From contig JAFNYG010000096.1 in the NCBI GenBank assembly GCA_017383325.1, positions 1 through 10,120 on the forward strand: DNA of 10,120 nt, in the 5' to 3' direction. The translations under genes and the position numbers were made by a program. Positions 1 to 7,646 of the stretch are shown here, one piece after another. Origin of the DNA: Alphaproteobacteria bacterium. Lineage in GTDB: Bacteria > Pseudomonadota > Alphaproteobacteria > Rs-D84. Every line of letters begins with the position of its first letter. Positions within the stretch are counted from its first letter, which is position 1. The notes under the pieces were generated by a model. The model ran no database searches, was not told the origin of the DNA, and saw only the letters and a list, made by a program, of their open reading frames with translations.

Positions 1-6
1 AAAAGT

Positions 7-37
7 ATAAAAAATGCGCATTGTGCGCATTTTTTAT
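7..37. terminator. Bidirectional intrinsic terminator at left edge
   Basis: A perfect 14-bp stem (7-20 with 24-37) closes on a TTG loop. Its core is TGCGCA/TGCGCA, flanked by an A run on the left and a T run on the right, so it reads as a terminator on either strand. The stop codon of the minus-strand kinase (34-36) lies inside the right arm, so it ends the Fic-kinase transcript. It probably also ends a plus-strand gene lying left of the window. Confidence 0.85.
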
Positions 38-957
38 TTTGAAAATTGGCGTTCTATATCCATGATGCGTTGCATTTGTTCGCGCATAAATTGGACCTTG
101 TTTGTATTGTTCATAGCGCTTTTTTCGCTGTGCGGGTTCATACGCAGATCATCGGATGCCTTGATAAAACGTTTTAATAGTGCACAAACAACGCGGTTTT
201 TCATAATTTGGCGCAGGTTTTCATTGTTAACACTGGGCATTGTGTATTCACTGTTGTTGTGCAGTTTGCAATACGTTTCATAAACACGACGACATATCCC
301 CAGTTCAATTTGCAGGGGGGCAAATATGTCGCGATAGATAAAGCGATATTTTGCTTCGGCAAAGTCGATGAATGACAGTGTGCTGGTTTCGGGATCGTAT
401 AAAACATTGCCTGGGTTTAAATCACAGTGTGACCAGGCCGCACGTGTGTCGTATTCAAATGCGCCGATGTTATCACGAATTGATGCCATGTATTTTATTT
501 CGTCGGTATGAAACCAATTGTGCATTTTATTTTCAATGAAGTTGTCCAGACGATTAAACTTTAATTCTGATGCGATTTTATGGTGTTGTACATCCAGAAC
601 CGGTTTTGATTCGTTCATGTCAACCAAAAACGCGGCGATGCCATCGATAATTTCGTATGTTTGGCGACGTGACAATGATTTGAATAATTCTGGTGTCAGT
701 GGTTTGCCTGGGGCGCATTCTTCCAACAGCTGGTATTCGTCGTCCTTGATATAAATCATGCGTGGAATGTTATAGCGCGGATTACCAACAGCGGCGATTT
801 CGTCAATTATTTTCTTGGTTCTGTGCTGTTTGGCCAGCCATTCGTCACGCGCGGCATCGCTGAGCGTTGGCAGTGGACGTTTCATAATCAGTGTATCGCC
901 AAAATAGACGATATAACTTTCGCGACCGTGGATAAGATTATTGATACTTTTCGTCAT
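34..957 (-). CDS. APH-fold phosphotransferase (aminoglycoside/choline kinase-like), substrate unknown
   Basis: This 307-residue protein has the marks of the aminoglycoside phosphotransferase/choline kinase fold. A candidate ATP-binding lysine is K26 in 'IMKRP'. The catalytic loop is 'HCDLNPGN' (H177, D179, N184; pattern HxDxxxxN), and the metal-binding aspartate is D198 in 'FIDFAEAKY'. A hinge-like 'YQLLEECAPGKPL' lies near residues 75-87. The C-terminal half is helical and charged. Such enzymes transfer the ATP gamma-phosphate to a hydroxyl of a sugar, choline-like or other small molecule; the sequence does not show which. The start lies 2 bases after the fic stop (TAA-CG-ATG) with no clear Shine-Dalgarno, so it is probably translationally coupled to fic. 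A drug-resistance role is not supported: there is no mobile context. The fold and catalytic residues are seen; the chemistry is inferred from the family. Confidence 0.85.
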   Translation of the reverse strand: MTKSINNLIHGRESYIVYFGDTLIMKRPLPTLSDAARDEWLAKQHRTKKIIDEIAAVGNPRYNIPRMIYIKDDEYQLLEECAPGKPLTPELFKSLSRRQTYEIIDGIAAFLVDMNESKPVLDVQHHKIASELKFNRLDNFIENKMHNWFHTDEIKYMASIRDNIGAFEYDTRAAWSHCDLNPGNVLYDPETSTLSFIDFAEAKYRFIYRDIFAPLQIELGICRRVYETYCKLHNNSEYTMPSVNNENLRQIMKNRVVCALLKRFIKASDDLRMNPHSEKSAMNNTNKVQFMREQMQRIMDIERQFSK

Positions 958-959
958 CG

Positions 960-1682
960 TTAGTATATCTTTGAGTTATGCAGATGCTTTATTATATCTT
1001 GTTGTGTGCGTAATTGGCATTTTGCCATATAGTCTGTATAGGCGCGTTTGTCGCCACCTGCACGTGACTGCAGGGCAAGGATATATGCTTCTTTGTCACC
1101 GCGTTTATTAAATGTTATCGGGCGATAGCCATTGCGTAATAATACCCAATTCATAATCAGACGGGCGGTGCGTTTGTTAAAATCGTCGAATGGTTGCAGC
1201 ATTATTAATTCATAGTGAATGTCATATGCGCGTGTTAATACATCACGTTTAGAATGGTTCAAATTATAGACAATTTGGCATAATTCGTATTCTATCATGC
1301 TGTAATCAGGCGCATTGTATGTCATGCCGTTAACGCTCATTTTTAATTTGCAGTTCGTTGTTCTGAATCTGTAACCGTCTATGTTTGTGTCTTTGCATAA
1401 CATATCATGTATTGCGCGGATGCCTTCGACTGTGATTTCTTGGGATGCGTTTTCTATGATATAATCATACGTGGTTGCGATATTGGACATGTTTGTGTCG
1501 TCAAGATATTGTTTAGGAACCGGGCATAATACCTGGGGTTCTTCGAATGCAATTTGACGACGTAACCAATTTAGGTTGTTAGTGCGCTTTACAGATGAAA
1601 AGTCTGCAAAGGATTTGTCCAGCTCTTCACGTTTCTGGGCAATCAGTTTCTTTGTCGTTAATTTTGGTCTTTGTGGTGACAT
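960..1682 (-). CDS. Fic/Doc-family protein with Gln in place of the catalytic His
   Basis: A 240-residue Fic-fold protein. It shows the family's pre-motif helix ('GIRAIHDML', about 87-95), the flap-side 'GYRFRTTNCKL' (103-113), and the signature loop at 163-174, QPFDDFNKRTAR, followed by 'LIMNWVLLRNGYRPI'. Canonical Fic enzymes have HPFx(D/E)GN(G/K)RxxR and use the His to AMPylate or otherwise modify a target hydroxyl. Here the His is Gln163 (codon CAA at 1194-1196) and the first loop Gly is Phe168. The Lys after Asn resembles Doc-type loops. The expected inhibitory-helix Glu is not obvious; an N-terminal 'RTNNLNWLRRQ' (33-43) may be a degenerate counterpart. Start ATG at 1682 has AAAGGA about 9 nt upstream. 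It is the first gene of an operon with the APH-fold kinase. The family is sure; catalytic activity is doubtful, though QPF-type Fic variants do exist as far as I recall. Confidence 0.9.
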   Translation of the reverse strand: MSPQRPKLTTKKLIAQKREELDKSFADFSSVKRTNNLNWLRRQIAFEEPQVLCPVPKQYLDDTNMSNIATTYDYIIENASQEITVEGIRAIHDMLCKDTNIDGYRFRTTNCKLKMSVNGMTYNAPDYSMIEYELCQIVYNLNHSKRDVLTRAYDIHYELIMLQPFDDFNKRTARLIMNWVLLRNGYRPITFNKRGDKEAYILALQSRAGGDKRAYTDYMAKCQLRTQQDIIKHLHNSKIY

Positions 1683-1713
1683 GTTGTATGTCCTTTGGTT
1701 CTATTTCATAATA

Positions 1714-1741
1714 AATATAGTCCATAAAATTAATTTGTCAA
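1714..1741 (-). promoter_or_regulatory. Sigma70-type promoter for the fic-kinase operon
   Basis: On the minus strand TTGACA (1741-1736), a 16-nt spacer and TATATT (1719-1714) form a near-consensus promoter. It lies about 30-60 nt upstream of the fic start codon. Confidence 0.6.
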
Positions 1742-1762
1742 GTTTTTGTGCTTTTATTTTCT

Positions 1763-1771
1763 TGGTATAAA
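1763..1771 (+). promoter_or_regulatory. Extended -10 promoter candidate for the S41 protease gene
   Basis: TGGTATAAA (1763-1771) matches an extended -10 element. The -35 at the ideal distance (1743-1748, TTTTTG) is poor, so the extended TGn would have to compensate. Transcription would start near 1778, giving a leader of about 60 nt. It is nearly back to back with the fic operon promoter, whose -35 box is at 1736-1741. Confidence 0.45.
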
Positions 1772-1837
1772 ATTCGTGTTGAACGAGATTTTATTTTGTT
1801 CTATCCTGGTGGGGTATTAATAGGAAAGGGTGGATTT

Positions 1838-3274
1838 ATGTTCAAAAAATTATTGATTGCTGTGATGTTGTGTGTGCCGATGATGGATTGCGTGGCGGCG
1901 CCAAAAAAGAAAAAAGAAGAGCCAATTGTACATTTAACAGATGAACAGATTTATGAAGAACTGAAAAAGCTGGCCTTGGTGTTTGAGGTTGCGCGTGATA
2001 ATTTCGTAGAAGAAGCAGATGAAAAAAAGATGTTAGAGGCCGCAATGAACGGTATGTTGGGGGCGCTGGATCCGCATTCTTCGTATTTGTCGGCGGACGA
2101 TTTTAAAGAATTTAATGATAAATCACATGGTGAATTTGGGGGGCTGGGGATTCAAATCACCAGTGACCGTGGCGCGGTGCGTGTAATTTCGCCAATCGAT
2201 GATACACCCGCAGACAAGGCGGGTATTAAGGCAGGTGATTATATTACCCACATTGATGATGAACAGGTCTTTGATTTAACGCTGAATCAGGCAGTGAAAA
2301 AGATGAAGGGGCGCCCAGGCACCAAGGTGAAATTGACAGTGGTATCTGATGATGGTGAACCGCGCGAGATGACGCTGAAACGCGCAATTATTAAGGTGGA
2401 ATCTGTCAAACATGATGTGAAAATGTTGGCGGATGCAGATCCTGATGACAAGGATACGCCAAAAATTGGGTATGTGCGTATTTCTGATTTTGGGGCGACG
2501 ACATCGCGTGATTTGACCAAGGCACTGAAAGAATTAGAAAAAGATGATGTCGTTGGATATGTCGTTGATGTGCGCAATAATCCGGGTGGTTATTTGACGG
2601 CGGCAATTGATGTGTCTGATGCGTTTTTAGATGGGGGCGAGATTGTATCAACGCGTGGAAAGGAAAAGTCTGATATAGAACGGTTTTTTGCAAAACCTGG
2701 GGATATGGTGAATGGAAAGCCGGTTGTGGTGCTGATTAACCATGGGTCTGCATCGGCGTCGGAAATTGTGGCGGGGGCTTTGCAGGATAATGGGCGCGGG
2801 TTGGTTATGGGTTCGCAATCTTTTGGCAAGGGCAGTGTGCAACAGCAAAAGCCATTGGGTGATGGAACCGCAATTCATATCACGATTGCGCGTTATTATA
2901 CACCATCGGGGCGGTCCATTCAAAATGAAGGTATTACCCCAGATGTAGAGGTTCTGCATTCCAAAGTCGAAGTGCTGGAAAAGAAAGAAAGTATGTATTC
3001 AGAAGCGTCATTTAAAAATTCATTGAAGAATGATAAGGCAAAAAAGAAGGATAAGAAAAAATCGGATAAGGAAGACAAGGATTCTGATGAAGAAGAAATA
3101 CCGTTTGAAGAGTTAAGTGACGAAGAAAAAGATGCGCGTGATTATCAGTTGCAACGTGCGATGGAAATGGTATTGGCAATGGACAAGGTTAAGTCGCGCA
3201 GCATTATGACACCTACGGATTTGGGTGGGAAGTCAGATGCACAAATGGATTTTTCAGAAAATACCAAAAAATAA
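1838..3274 (+). CDS. ctpA: S41-family carboxyl-terminal processing protease (CtpA type)
   Basis: A 478-residue secreted serine protease. The start at 1838 is chosen because AGGAAAGG (1822-1829) sits at good spacing and the product opens with a signal peptide (MFKKLLIAVMLCVPMM). The open frame upstream of it lacks both. After the signal come a helical region, a PDZ domain (about 100-187, starting at 'GEFGGLGIQI') and the S41 core. 'NHGSASASEI' gives catalytic Ser306 and 'SFGKGSVQ' gives general-base Lys331; their 25-residue spacing is that of the Ser/Lys dyad in E. coli Prc and the D1-processing protease. 'TPSGRSIQNEGITPDVEV' is the usual strand after the core. The tail (about 394-425) is an unusually Lys/Asp/Glu-rich, low-complexity stretch. 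Such proteases trim or degrade periplasmic proteins from their C termini, including murein hydrolases and their regulators; the substrate here is unknown. It stands alone between its own promoter and terminator. Confidence 0.96.
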   Translation: MFKKLLIAVMLCVPMMDCVAAPKKKKEEPIVHLTDEQIYEELKKLALVFEVARDNFVEEADEKKMLEAAMNGMLGALDPHSSYLSADDFKEFNDKSHGEFGGLGIQITSDRGAVRVISPIDDTPADKAGIKAGDYITHIDDEQVFDLTLNQAVKKMKGRPGTKVKLTVVSDDGEPREMTLKRAIIKVESVKHDVKMLADADPDDKDTPKIGYVRISDFGATTSRDLTKALKELEKDDVVGYVVDVRNNPGGYLTAAIDVSDAFLDGGEIVSTRGKEKSDIERFFAKPGDMVNGKPVVVLINHGSASASEIVAGALQDNGRGLVMGSQSFGKGSVQQQKPLGDGTAIHITIARYYTPSGRSIQNEGITPDVEVLHSKVEVLEKKESMYSEASFKNSLKNDKAKKKDKKKSDKEDKDSDEEEIPFEELSDEEKDARDYQLQRAMEMVLAMDKVKSRSIMTPTDLGGKSDAQMDFSENTKK

Positions 3275-3279
3275 AAAAT

Positions 3280-3300
3280 GGGGCTGTGGCCCCGTTTTTT
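3280..3300. terminator. Intrinsic terminator between convergent protease genes
   Basis: GGGGC (3280-3284), a TGTG loop and GCCCC (3289-3293) are followed by a T run (3295-3300) and preceded by an A run (3274-3278). It lies 5 bp after the S41 stop and immediately beyond the stop of the minus-strand ClpP-like gene, so it can serve both. Confidence 0.85.
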
Positions 3301-3988
3301 ATCGTGTGCGTCCCTTTAGTTTGCCTGTTTCTGTGATAATCCAATCGCACAGTTCGTATTTTAAACAGGTGTTGGCGTCTAAATGTTTGTCCATGGAATA
3401 TTCTTTGATTTCATCAAGAATTTTCGCCGGTATTTTTGTGTATTGTTCGTATTTTGAAAATGCTTTATCTTTGTTGCGATCAATGAACTGCAGTGCGTCT
3501 TCTTTGGCTGAATCCGATGTGATGTCCAGTGCCTGACGACCATAATGAATCAGGTGTTCTGCGTTTTGTGACATAATCCGAAACCCAGGGGTGCCCTGGA
3601 TGGCCAGTAAACTGCCACAGCTGTAGGCGCCAGACAGTACGGTTGTGCGAATAATTGCACCACGCATTTTCGCGATGCTTAATAATGTTGTGATGTCATG
3701 CAGTACGCGGACGTTGCCACCGTTAGAGTCAATAAAGACATCAATGATAACTGGGCGTTTTTTATTTGTGTCGATGCTGTATGGTGAAACTAGTTTTGAT
3801 GACTGTTTGTATATCGGTCTGTGTGGCAGATCTTGGACAATCGCGCCCAGGTTACCAATCAGTTCCGTGGTGTCATTATAATTAAAACCGCCCAGCATAT
3901 AAATTTGATAGCGTTCCGAAATAGGGTTGTCGATTTTTATGATGTAGTTTGGACTTTTTGAAGCGTTCATCGTTATGATTTGTGACAT
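3299..3988 (-). CDS. ClpP-like (S14/SDH-fold) serine protease, non-housekeeping type
   Basis: A 229-residue protein with the ClpP/crotonase fold. 'IDVFIDSNGGNV' (82-93) matches the ClpP strand 'INSPGG'. 'SGAYSCGSLLA' places the nucleophile at Ser123 and 'HLIHYG' the base at His148, 25 residues apart exactly as in E. coli ClpP (Ser97/His122). 'SMDKHLDANTCLKYELCDWI' (198-217) aligns to ClpP '[20 protein letters not shown]', giving Asp200. The triad is therefore complete. Compared with ClpP it has a longer N terminus and about 20 extra residues (roughly 57-78) between the first helix and the active-site strand, and only modest similarity outside the motifs. ATG at 3988 has AAGGAA about 8 nt upstream. 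It is monocistronic, with no ClpX/ClpA-type ATPase adjacent. It could work with a Clp ATPase encoded elsewhere, alone, or as a relative of phage-head or SppA-like proteases. Fold and triad are seen; partner and substrate are unknown. Confidence 0.85.
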   Translation of the reverse strand: MSQIITMNASKSPNYIIKIDNPISERYQIYMLGGFNYNDTTELIGNLGAIVQDLPHRPIYKQSSKLVSPYSIDTNKKRPVIIDVFIDSNGGNVRVLHDITTLLSIAKMRGAIIRTTVLSGAYSCGSLLAIQGTPGFRIMSQNAEHLIHYGRQALDITSDSAKEDALQFIDRNKDKAFSKYEQYTKIPAKILDEIKEYSMDKHLDANTCLKYELCDWIITETGKLKGRTR

Positions 3989-4017
3989 GTTTCGTTCCTT
4001 GTTGGTTAGTTGTGTTG

Positions 4018-4046
4018 AATTTAGTACAAAAAATAGAGTTTGTCAA
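4018..4046 (-). promoter_or_regulatory. Sigma70-type promoter for the ClpP-like gene
   Basis: On the minus strand TTGACA (4046-4041), a 17-nt spacer and TAAATT (4023-4018). The -10 is about 30 nt upstream of the ATG at 3988. The -35 is a perfect consensus hexamer. Confidence 0.6.
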
Positions 4047-4067
4047 TCGATTTTTCTGAACAAAGTC

Positions 4068-4096
4068 TTGCCTTGGGGGAAAAATGGGGGTATCAT
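4068..4096 (+). promoter_or_regulatory. nifJ: Sigma70-type promoter for nifJ
   Basis: TTGCCT (4068-4073), a 17-nt spacer and TATCAT (4091-4096) predict a start near 4103. That leaves a leader of about 30 nt ending in the AGAAGGAAA ribosome-binding site before the ATG at 4135. The element overlaps an upstream in-frame ATG at 4084, which supports the later start. Confidence 0.5.
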
Positions 4097-4134
4097 TTGT
4101 TTCATGCAAATATTGTATAAGAAGGAAATGTATT

Positions 4135-7100
4135 ATGTCTAAATTGATTGTTGATGGAAACTGGGCGGCGGCGGACGTTGCGTACAGATGTGTTGACTTT
4201 GCGGCGATTTATCCAATCACCCCCAGCAGTACAATGGGCGAATTGGCAGATGAGTGGTCGTTCCAGCATAAAAAGAATATTTGGGGCGCAATTCCACAAA
4301 TTATTGAAATGCAGTCCGAAGCAGGGGCCGCAGGTGCAATGCATGGCGCGTTGCAGATGGGCAGTTTGGCGACAACATTTACTGCGTCCCAGGGATTGCT
4401 GTTGATGATTCCAAATATGTATAAAATTGCAGGTGAACAGACACCATTCGTTATGCATGTGGCGGCACGTGCGCTGGCGACACATGCGTTGTCAATATTT
4501 GGTGATCACAGTGATGTTATGTCGGTGCGTTCAACAGGTTTTGCAATGCTGTCTTCGCACAGTGTGCAACAGGCCCATGATATGGCGGCGATTGCACATG
4601 CGGCAACTGTGCGGGCGCGTGTGCCGTTTTTACATTTCTTTGATGGATTCCGCACCAGTCACGAAGAATCGCGATTGATACGTATTGATGATGAAGTGTT
4701 GGAAAAAATGATTCCAGAAACATTGGTCTTGGAAAATCGGGCACGGGGAATGACACCTGATAAGCCAACGATTCGTGGAACTGCGCAAAATCCAGATGTG
4801 TATTTCCAGGGGCGCGAGGCCGCAAATCCACTGTACGAAAAAACACCCGAAATTGTACAGAAGTGTATGGATGAATTTGCAGAGCTTACGGGGCGTAGAT
4901 ATAATTTGGTGGATTATGTAGGTGATGAAAACGCAGAATTTGTTATTGTTGCCATGGGCAGTGCGTGCGAAACAATTGAAGAAACGTTGCCCCATTTGCC
5001 ACGTGGTTTGGGATTGATCAAGGTGCATTTGTATCGTCCGTTCCCAGTGGATGCTTTCAAAAATGTATTGCCAAAATCTGTGCGCGCGATTGCCGTCTTG
5101 GACAGAACCAAGGAACCGGGCAGTATTGGTGAACCGCTGTATCAGGATGTTAAATCTGTTGCTGATAATGGGGTCGCCGTGTTTGGTGGGCGATATGGGC
5201 TGGGGTCCAAAGAGTTTAAGCCACGCGATGTCAAGGCGATTTATGAAAACCTGATGCGTGGCACGTTGCATCATAACTTTACCGTCGGAATCGAAGATGA
5301 TTTGTCGGGATTGTCGCTGAAAACAGATCCTGCGTTTGCAGTTGAAGACCCAAATTTTAAAACGGCTGTTTTGTACGGTATCGGCAGTGATGGTACTGTT
5401 GGGGCGGTGAAAAATATTGTTAAGATTGTTGGGGAAAATTCTGATTTGTACCCCCAGTCGTATGCCGTTTATGATTCGAAAAAGTCAGGTGGGTTGACCG
5501 CATCGCATATTCGTTTTTCGGATGCGCCAATTAAAAGTCAGTATTTGGTCGAAGTGGCAGATTTTATAAGTGTGTCAAACTTTATGATTGCGCAACGTTT
5601 TGATGTGTTCCGGGGGCTGCGCGTGGGTGGGACGGTTATGATTAACACGTCTTTGGCGCCAGATGTGGCGTTTGCAAATCTGCCCAGGGATGTTCAGGAA
5701 CATTTAATGCGAATTCGTGCGAATGTGTATTTCTTGGACGCAAATCGTGCGGCGGCAGAATTGGGACTGGGGAATCGTATAAATACATTTATTATGTTAA
5801 ATTTCTTTAATTTGACAAATGTGATTGATCCTGGCCAGGCCGCAATCAGTGCCAAGGCCGCAATTGAAAAGACGTATAAGAAAAAAGGGATGGATGTTGT
5901 TCAGGCAAACTGGGCGGCTGTTGATAGGGCGGCCGAATTCCTGCATAAATTTGATATGCCGTCATCGGTGTCGAATTTTGCACCCGACTTTGTGCCGGCG
6001 ATGACGCTGGATACGCCGGCGGAAATCGCAGGAACATTGGGTGAAATGGCGGCGCAGCGTGGTGATGCAATTCCGGTTTCGCGTTTCCGTGTGGATGGTG
6101 AATTTGGGGCAGGGCAATATCCAGTTGGTACATCAAAATATGAAAAACGCGCAATTTCAGAAAAGGTCGCAACCGTTGATATTGACAAGTGTATCCAGTG
6201 TGGAAAATGTTCGATGCTGTGTCCGCATGCGGTTATCAGGATCAAAGCGCTGACCGCAGACCAGGTCGAAGATGCACGTGCACGTGGAATCAAGGTCGTG
6301 CCGATGAAAACGCCTGAATTAGGGGCGGACATGTATTTCACAATTAATATTTCGCCGGCGGATTGTACGGGGTGTAATGTTTGTGTGAAAAATTGTCCAG
6401 TGGGTGCTTTGTCTATGGTGCCGGCGCGTGATGTTATGGCCCAGCAACAGGCTGCATTTAATGCCGCAGAAAAATTACCGGATGTGCCACGGGAAAAGTT
6501 AAATCTGAATATTCCAAAGCATGTGGAATTGTTGCCACACTATTTCGAATTTCCGGGGGCGTGTGCGGGGTGTGGTGAAACACCGTATGTGAAATTGTTG
6601 TCACATCTGTTTGGGGAACGCATGGTGGTTGCAAATGCAACGGGATGTTCTTCAATCTATGGGGCGAATTTGCCAACGACACCATGGACGCGTGATAAAA
6701 ATGGACGTGGGCCGGCGTGGTCAAATTCACTGTTCGAAGACAATGCAGAATATGGTTTGGGAATGCGTTTAGCGCTGAATCAAAAACGCGATAATCTGCG
6801 GGCGTTGTTGTTCGAATTGGGAATCGAAAATGTCGAAGGGATATTCGATGAAACAGATTCTGCAAAACAACGAGAACTGGAGGCGCAATTACGTGCACAA
6901 TTGGCACAAATTTCAGGACCACGTGCGCGTTTGGCAGAAAGCCTGATTGGCGAAGTCGTCGATAAATCTGTCTGGATTATCGGTGGTGATGGTTGGGCGT
7001 ATGATATTGGATATGGTGGTGTTGATCATATATTGCACAGTGGTGAAAATGTGAATATATTGGTTCTGGATACCGAAGGATATTCAAATACCGGTGGGCA

Positions 7101-7644
7101 ACAGTCAAAGTCAACCCCATTTGGCGCCAGTATGAAGTTCGCAATTGGTGGTAAAAATCATGCGAAAAAAGATTTGGGTATGATTGCGATGATGAGTGGC
7201 GCATATGTCGCACAAATTGCGCTGGGGGCAAACCAGGCCCAGGCAATCCGTGCATTCCGCGAGGCGGCATCTTTCAATGGGCCGTCAATCATATTGGCAT
7301 ATGCGCCATGTATCGCGCATGGATTTGCGTTGCAAAATGGTGTGGAACATCAAATGCAGATGGTTCAGACCGGGGCGTGGCCACTATTCAGATTTGATCC
7401 GCGCTTGATTGCAGATGGACATAATCCGTTGACAATGGATTCAAGTGTTGATAATCCGTTGCCATTGGAGGATTTCTTGAAAACAGAATCACGATTTGGG
7501 GCAGCGCGTGCAGTGAATCCGCAGTTTAATAAACTGGTTGATATGGCCAAGGCAAATAATGCATATAAAAGCGAGCTGAAAAAGCATATCGCGCAATTTG
7601 CAATGCTGAACAAACCAATTGTCAAAGAAAATGGAGAAGGATAG
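4135..7644 (+). CDS. nifJ: Pyruvate:ferredoxin (flavodoxin) oxidoreductase, single-chain
   Basis: This 1169-residue cytoplasmic enzyme converts pyruvate, CoA and oxidised ferredoxin/flavodoxin to acetyl-CoA, CO2 and reduced carrier. All parts are present in family order. The N-terminal pyruvate-binding domain has 'YPITPSS' (26-32) and Arg112 in 'ARALATHALS'. Next is a transketolase C-like domain, then the gamma-type domain from 'GIGSDGTVGA' (about 415). Two 4Fe-4S ferredoxin motifs use Cys686/689/692/696 and Cys744/747/750/754. The thiamine-diphosphate domain has 'GDGWAYDIGYGG' (951 onward) and 'DTEGYSNTGGQ' (979 onward). Proximal-cluster cysteines are Cys810, Cys813, Cys838 and Cys1059, matching the spacing in Desulfovibrio africanus PFOR. 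The length is like E. coli YdbK, without the long C-terminal extension of the Desulfovibrio enzyme. The start at 4135 is chosen over the frame-opening ATG at 4084 because AGAAGGAAA precedes it and the family N terminus begins there. It is the first gene of an operon with the bamE-like gene. Confidence 0.98.
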   Translation: MSKLIVDGNWAAADVAYRCVDFAAIYPITPSSTMGELADEWSFQHKKNIWGAIPQIIEMQSEAGAAGAMHGALQMGSLATTFTASQGLLLMIPNMYKIAGEQTPFVMHVAARALATHALSIFGDHSDVMSVRSTGFAMLSSHSVQQAHDMAAIAHAATVRARVPFLHFFDGFRTSHEESRLIRIDDEVLEKMIPETLVLENRARGMTPDKPTIRGTAQNPDVYFQGREAANPLYEKTPEIVQKCMDEFAELTGRRYNLVDYVGDENAEFVIVAMGSACETIEETLPHLPRGLGLIKVHLYRPFPVDAFKNVLPKSVRAIAVLDRTKEPGSIGEPLYQDVKSVADNGVAVFGGRYGLGSKEFKPRDVKAIYENLMRGTLHHNFTVGIEDDLSGLSLKTDPAFAVEDPNFKTAVLYGIGSDGTVGAVKNIVKIVGENSDLYPQSYAVYDSKKSGGLTASHIRFSDAPIKSQYLVEVADFISVSNFMIAQRFDVFRGLRVGGTVMINTSLAPDVAFANLPRDVQEHLMRIRANVYFLDANRAAAELGLGNRINTFIMLNFFNLTNVIDPGQAAISAKAAIEKTYKKKGMDVVQANWAAVDRAAEFLHKFDMPSSVSNFAPDFVPAMTLDTPAEIAGTLGEMAAQRGDAIPVSRFRVDGEFGAGQYPVGTSKYEKRAISEKVATVDIDKCIQCGKCSMLCPHAVIRIKALTADQVEDARARGIKVVPMKTPELGADMYFTINISPADCTGCNVCVKNCPVGALSMVPARDVMAQQQAAFNAAEKLPDVPREKLNLNIPKHVELLPHYFEFPGACAGCGETPYVKLLSHLFGERMVVANATGCSSIYGANLPTTPWTRDKNGRGPAWSNSLFEDNAEYGLGMRLALNQKRDNLRALLFELGIENVEGIFDETDSAKQRELEAQLRAQLAQISGPRARLAESLIGEVVDKSVWIIGGDGWAYDIGYGGVDHILHSGENVNILVLDTEGYSNTGGQQSKSTPFGASMKFAIGGKNHAKKDLGMIAMMSGAYVAQIALGANQAQAIRAFREAASFNGPSIILAYAPCIAHGFALQNGVEHQMQMVQTGAWPLFRFDPRLIADGHNPLTMDSSVDNPLPLEDFLKTESRFGAARAVNPQFNKLVDMAKANNAYKSELKKHIAQFAMLNKPIVKENGEG

Positions 7645-7646
7645 AG

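Noticed and set aside
34..957. Aminoglycoside resistance gene
   Set aside because: Only the general fold motifs match; no resistance subfamily signature and no mobile context.
1748..1837. N-terminal extension of the S41 protease from the ATG at 1748
   Set aside because: It would bury the signal peptide, overlaps the promoter candidate, and lacks a ribosome-binding site. ATG 1838 has both signal peptide and Shine-Dalgarno.
1838..1900. S41 protease as a lipoprotein (Cys18)
   Set aside because: The residues before the Cys (PMMD) do not form a lipobox; an ordinary signal peptidase I site is more likely.
4102..7625. Long minus-strand frames opposite nifJ
   Set aside because: They shadow a fully validated nifJ frame, with no ribosome-binding sites or recognisable domains.
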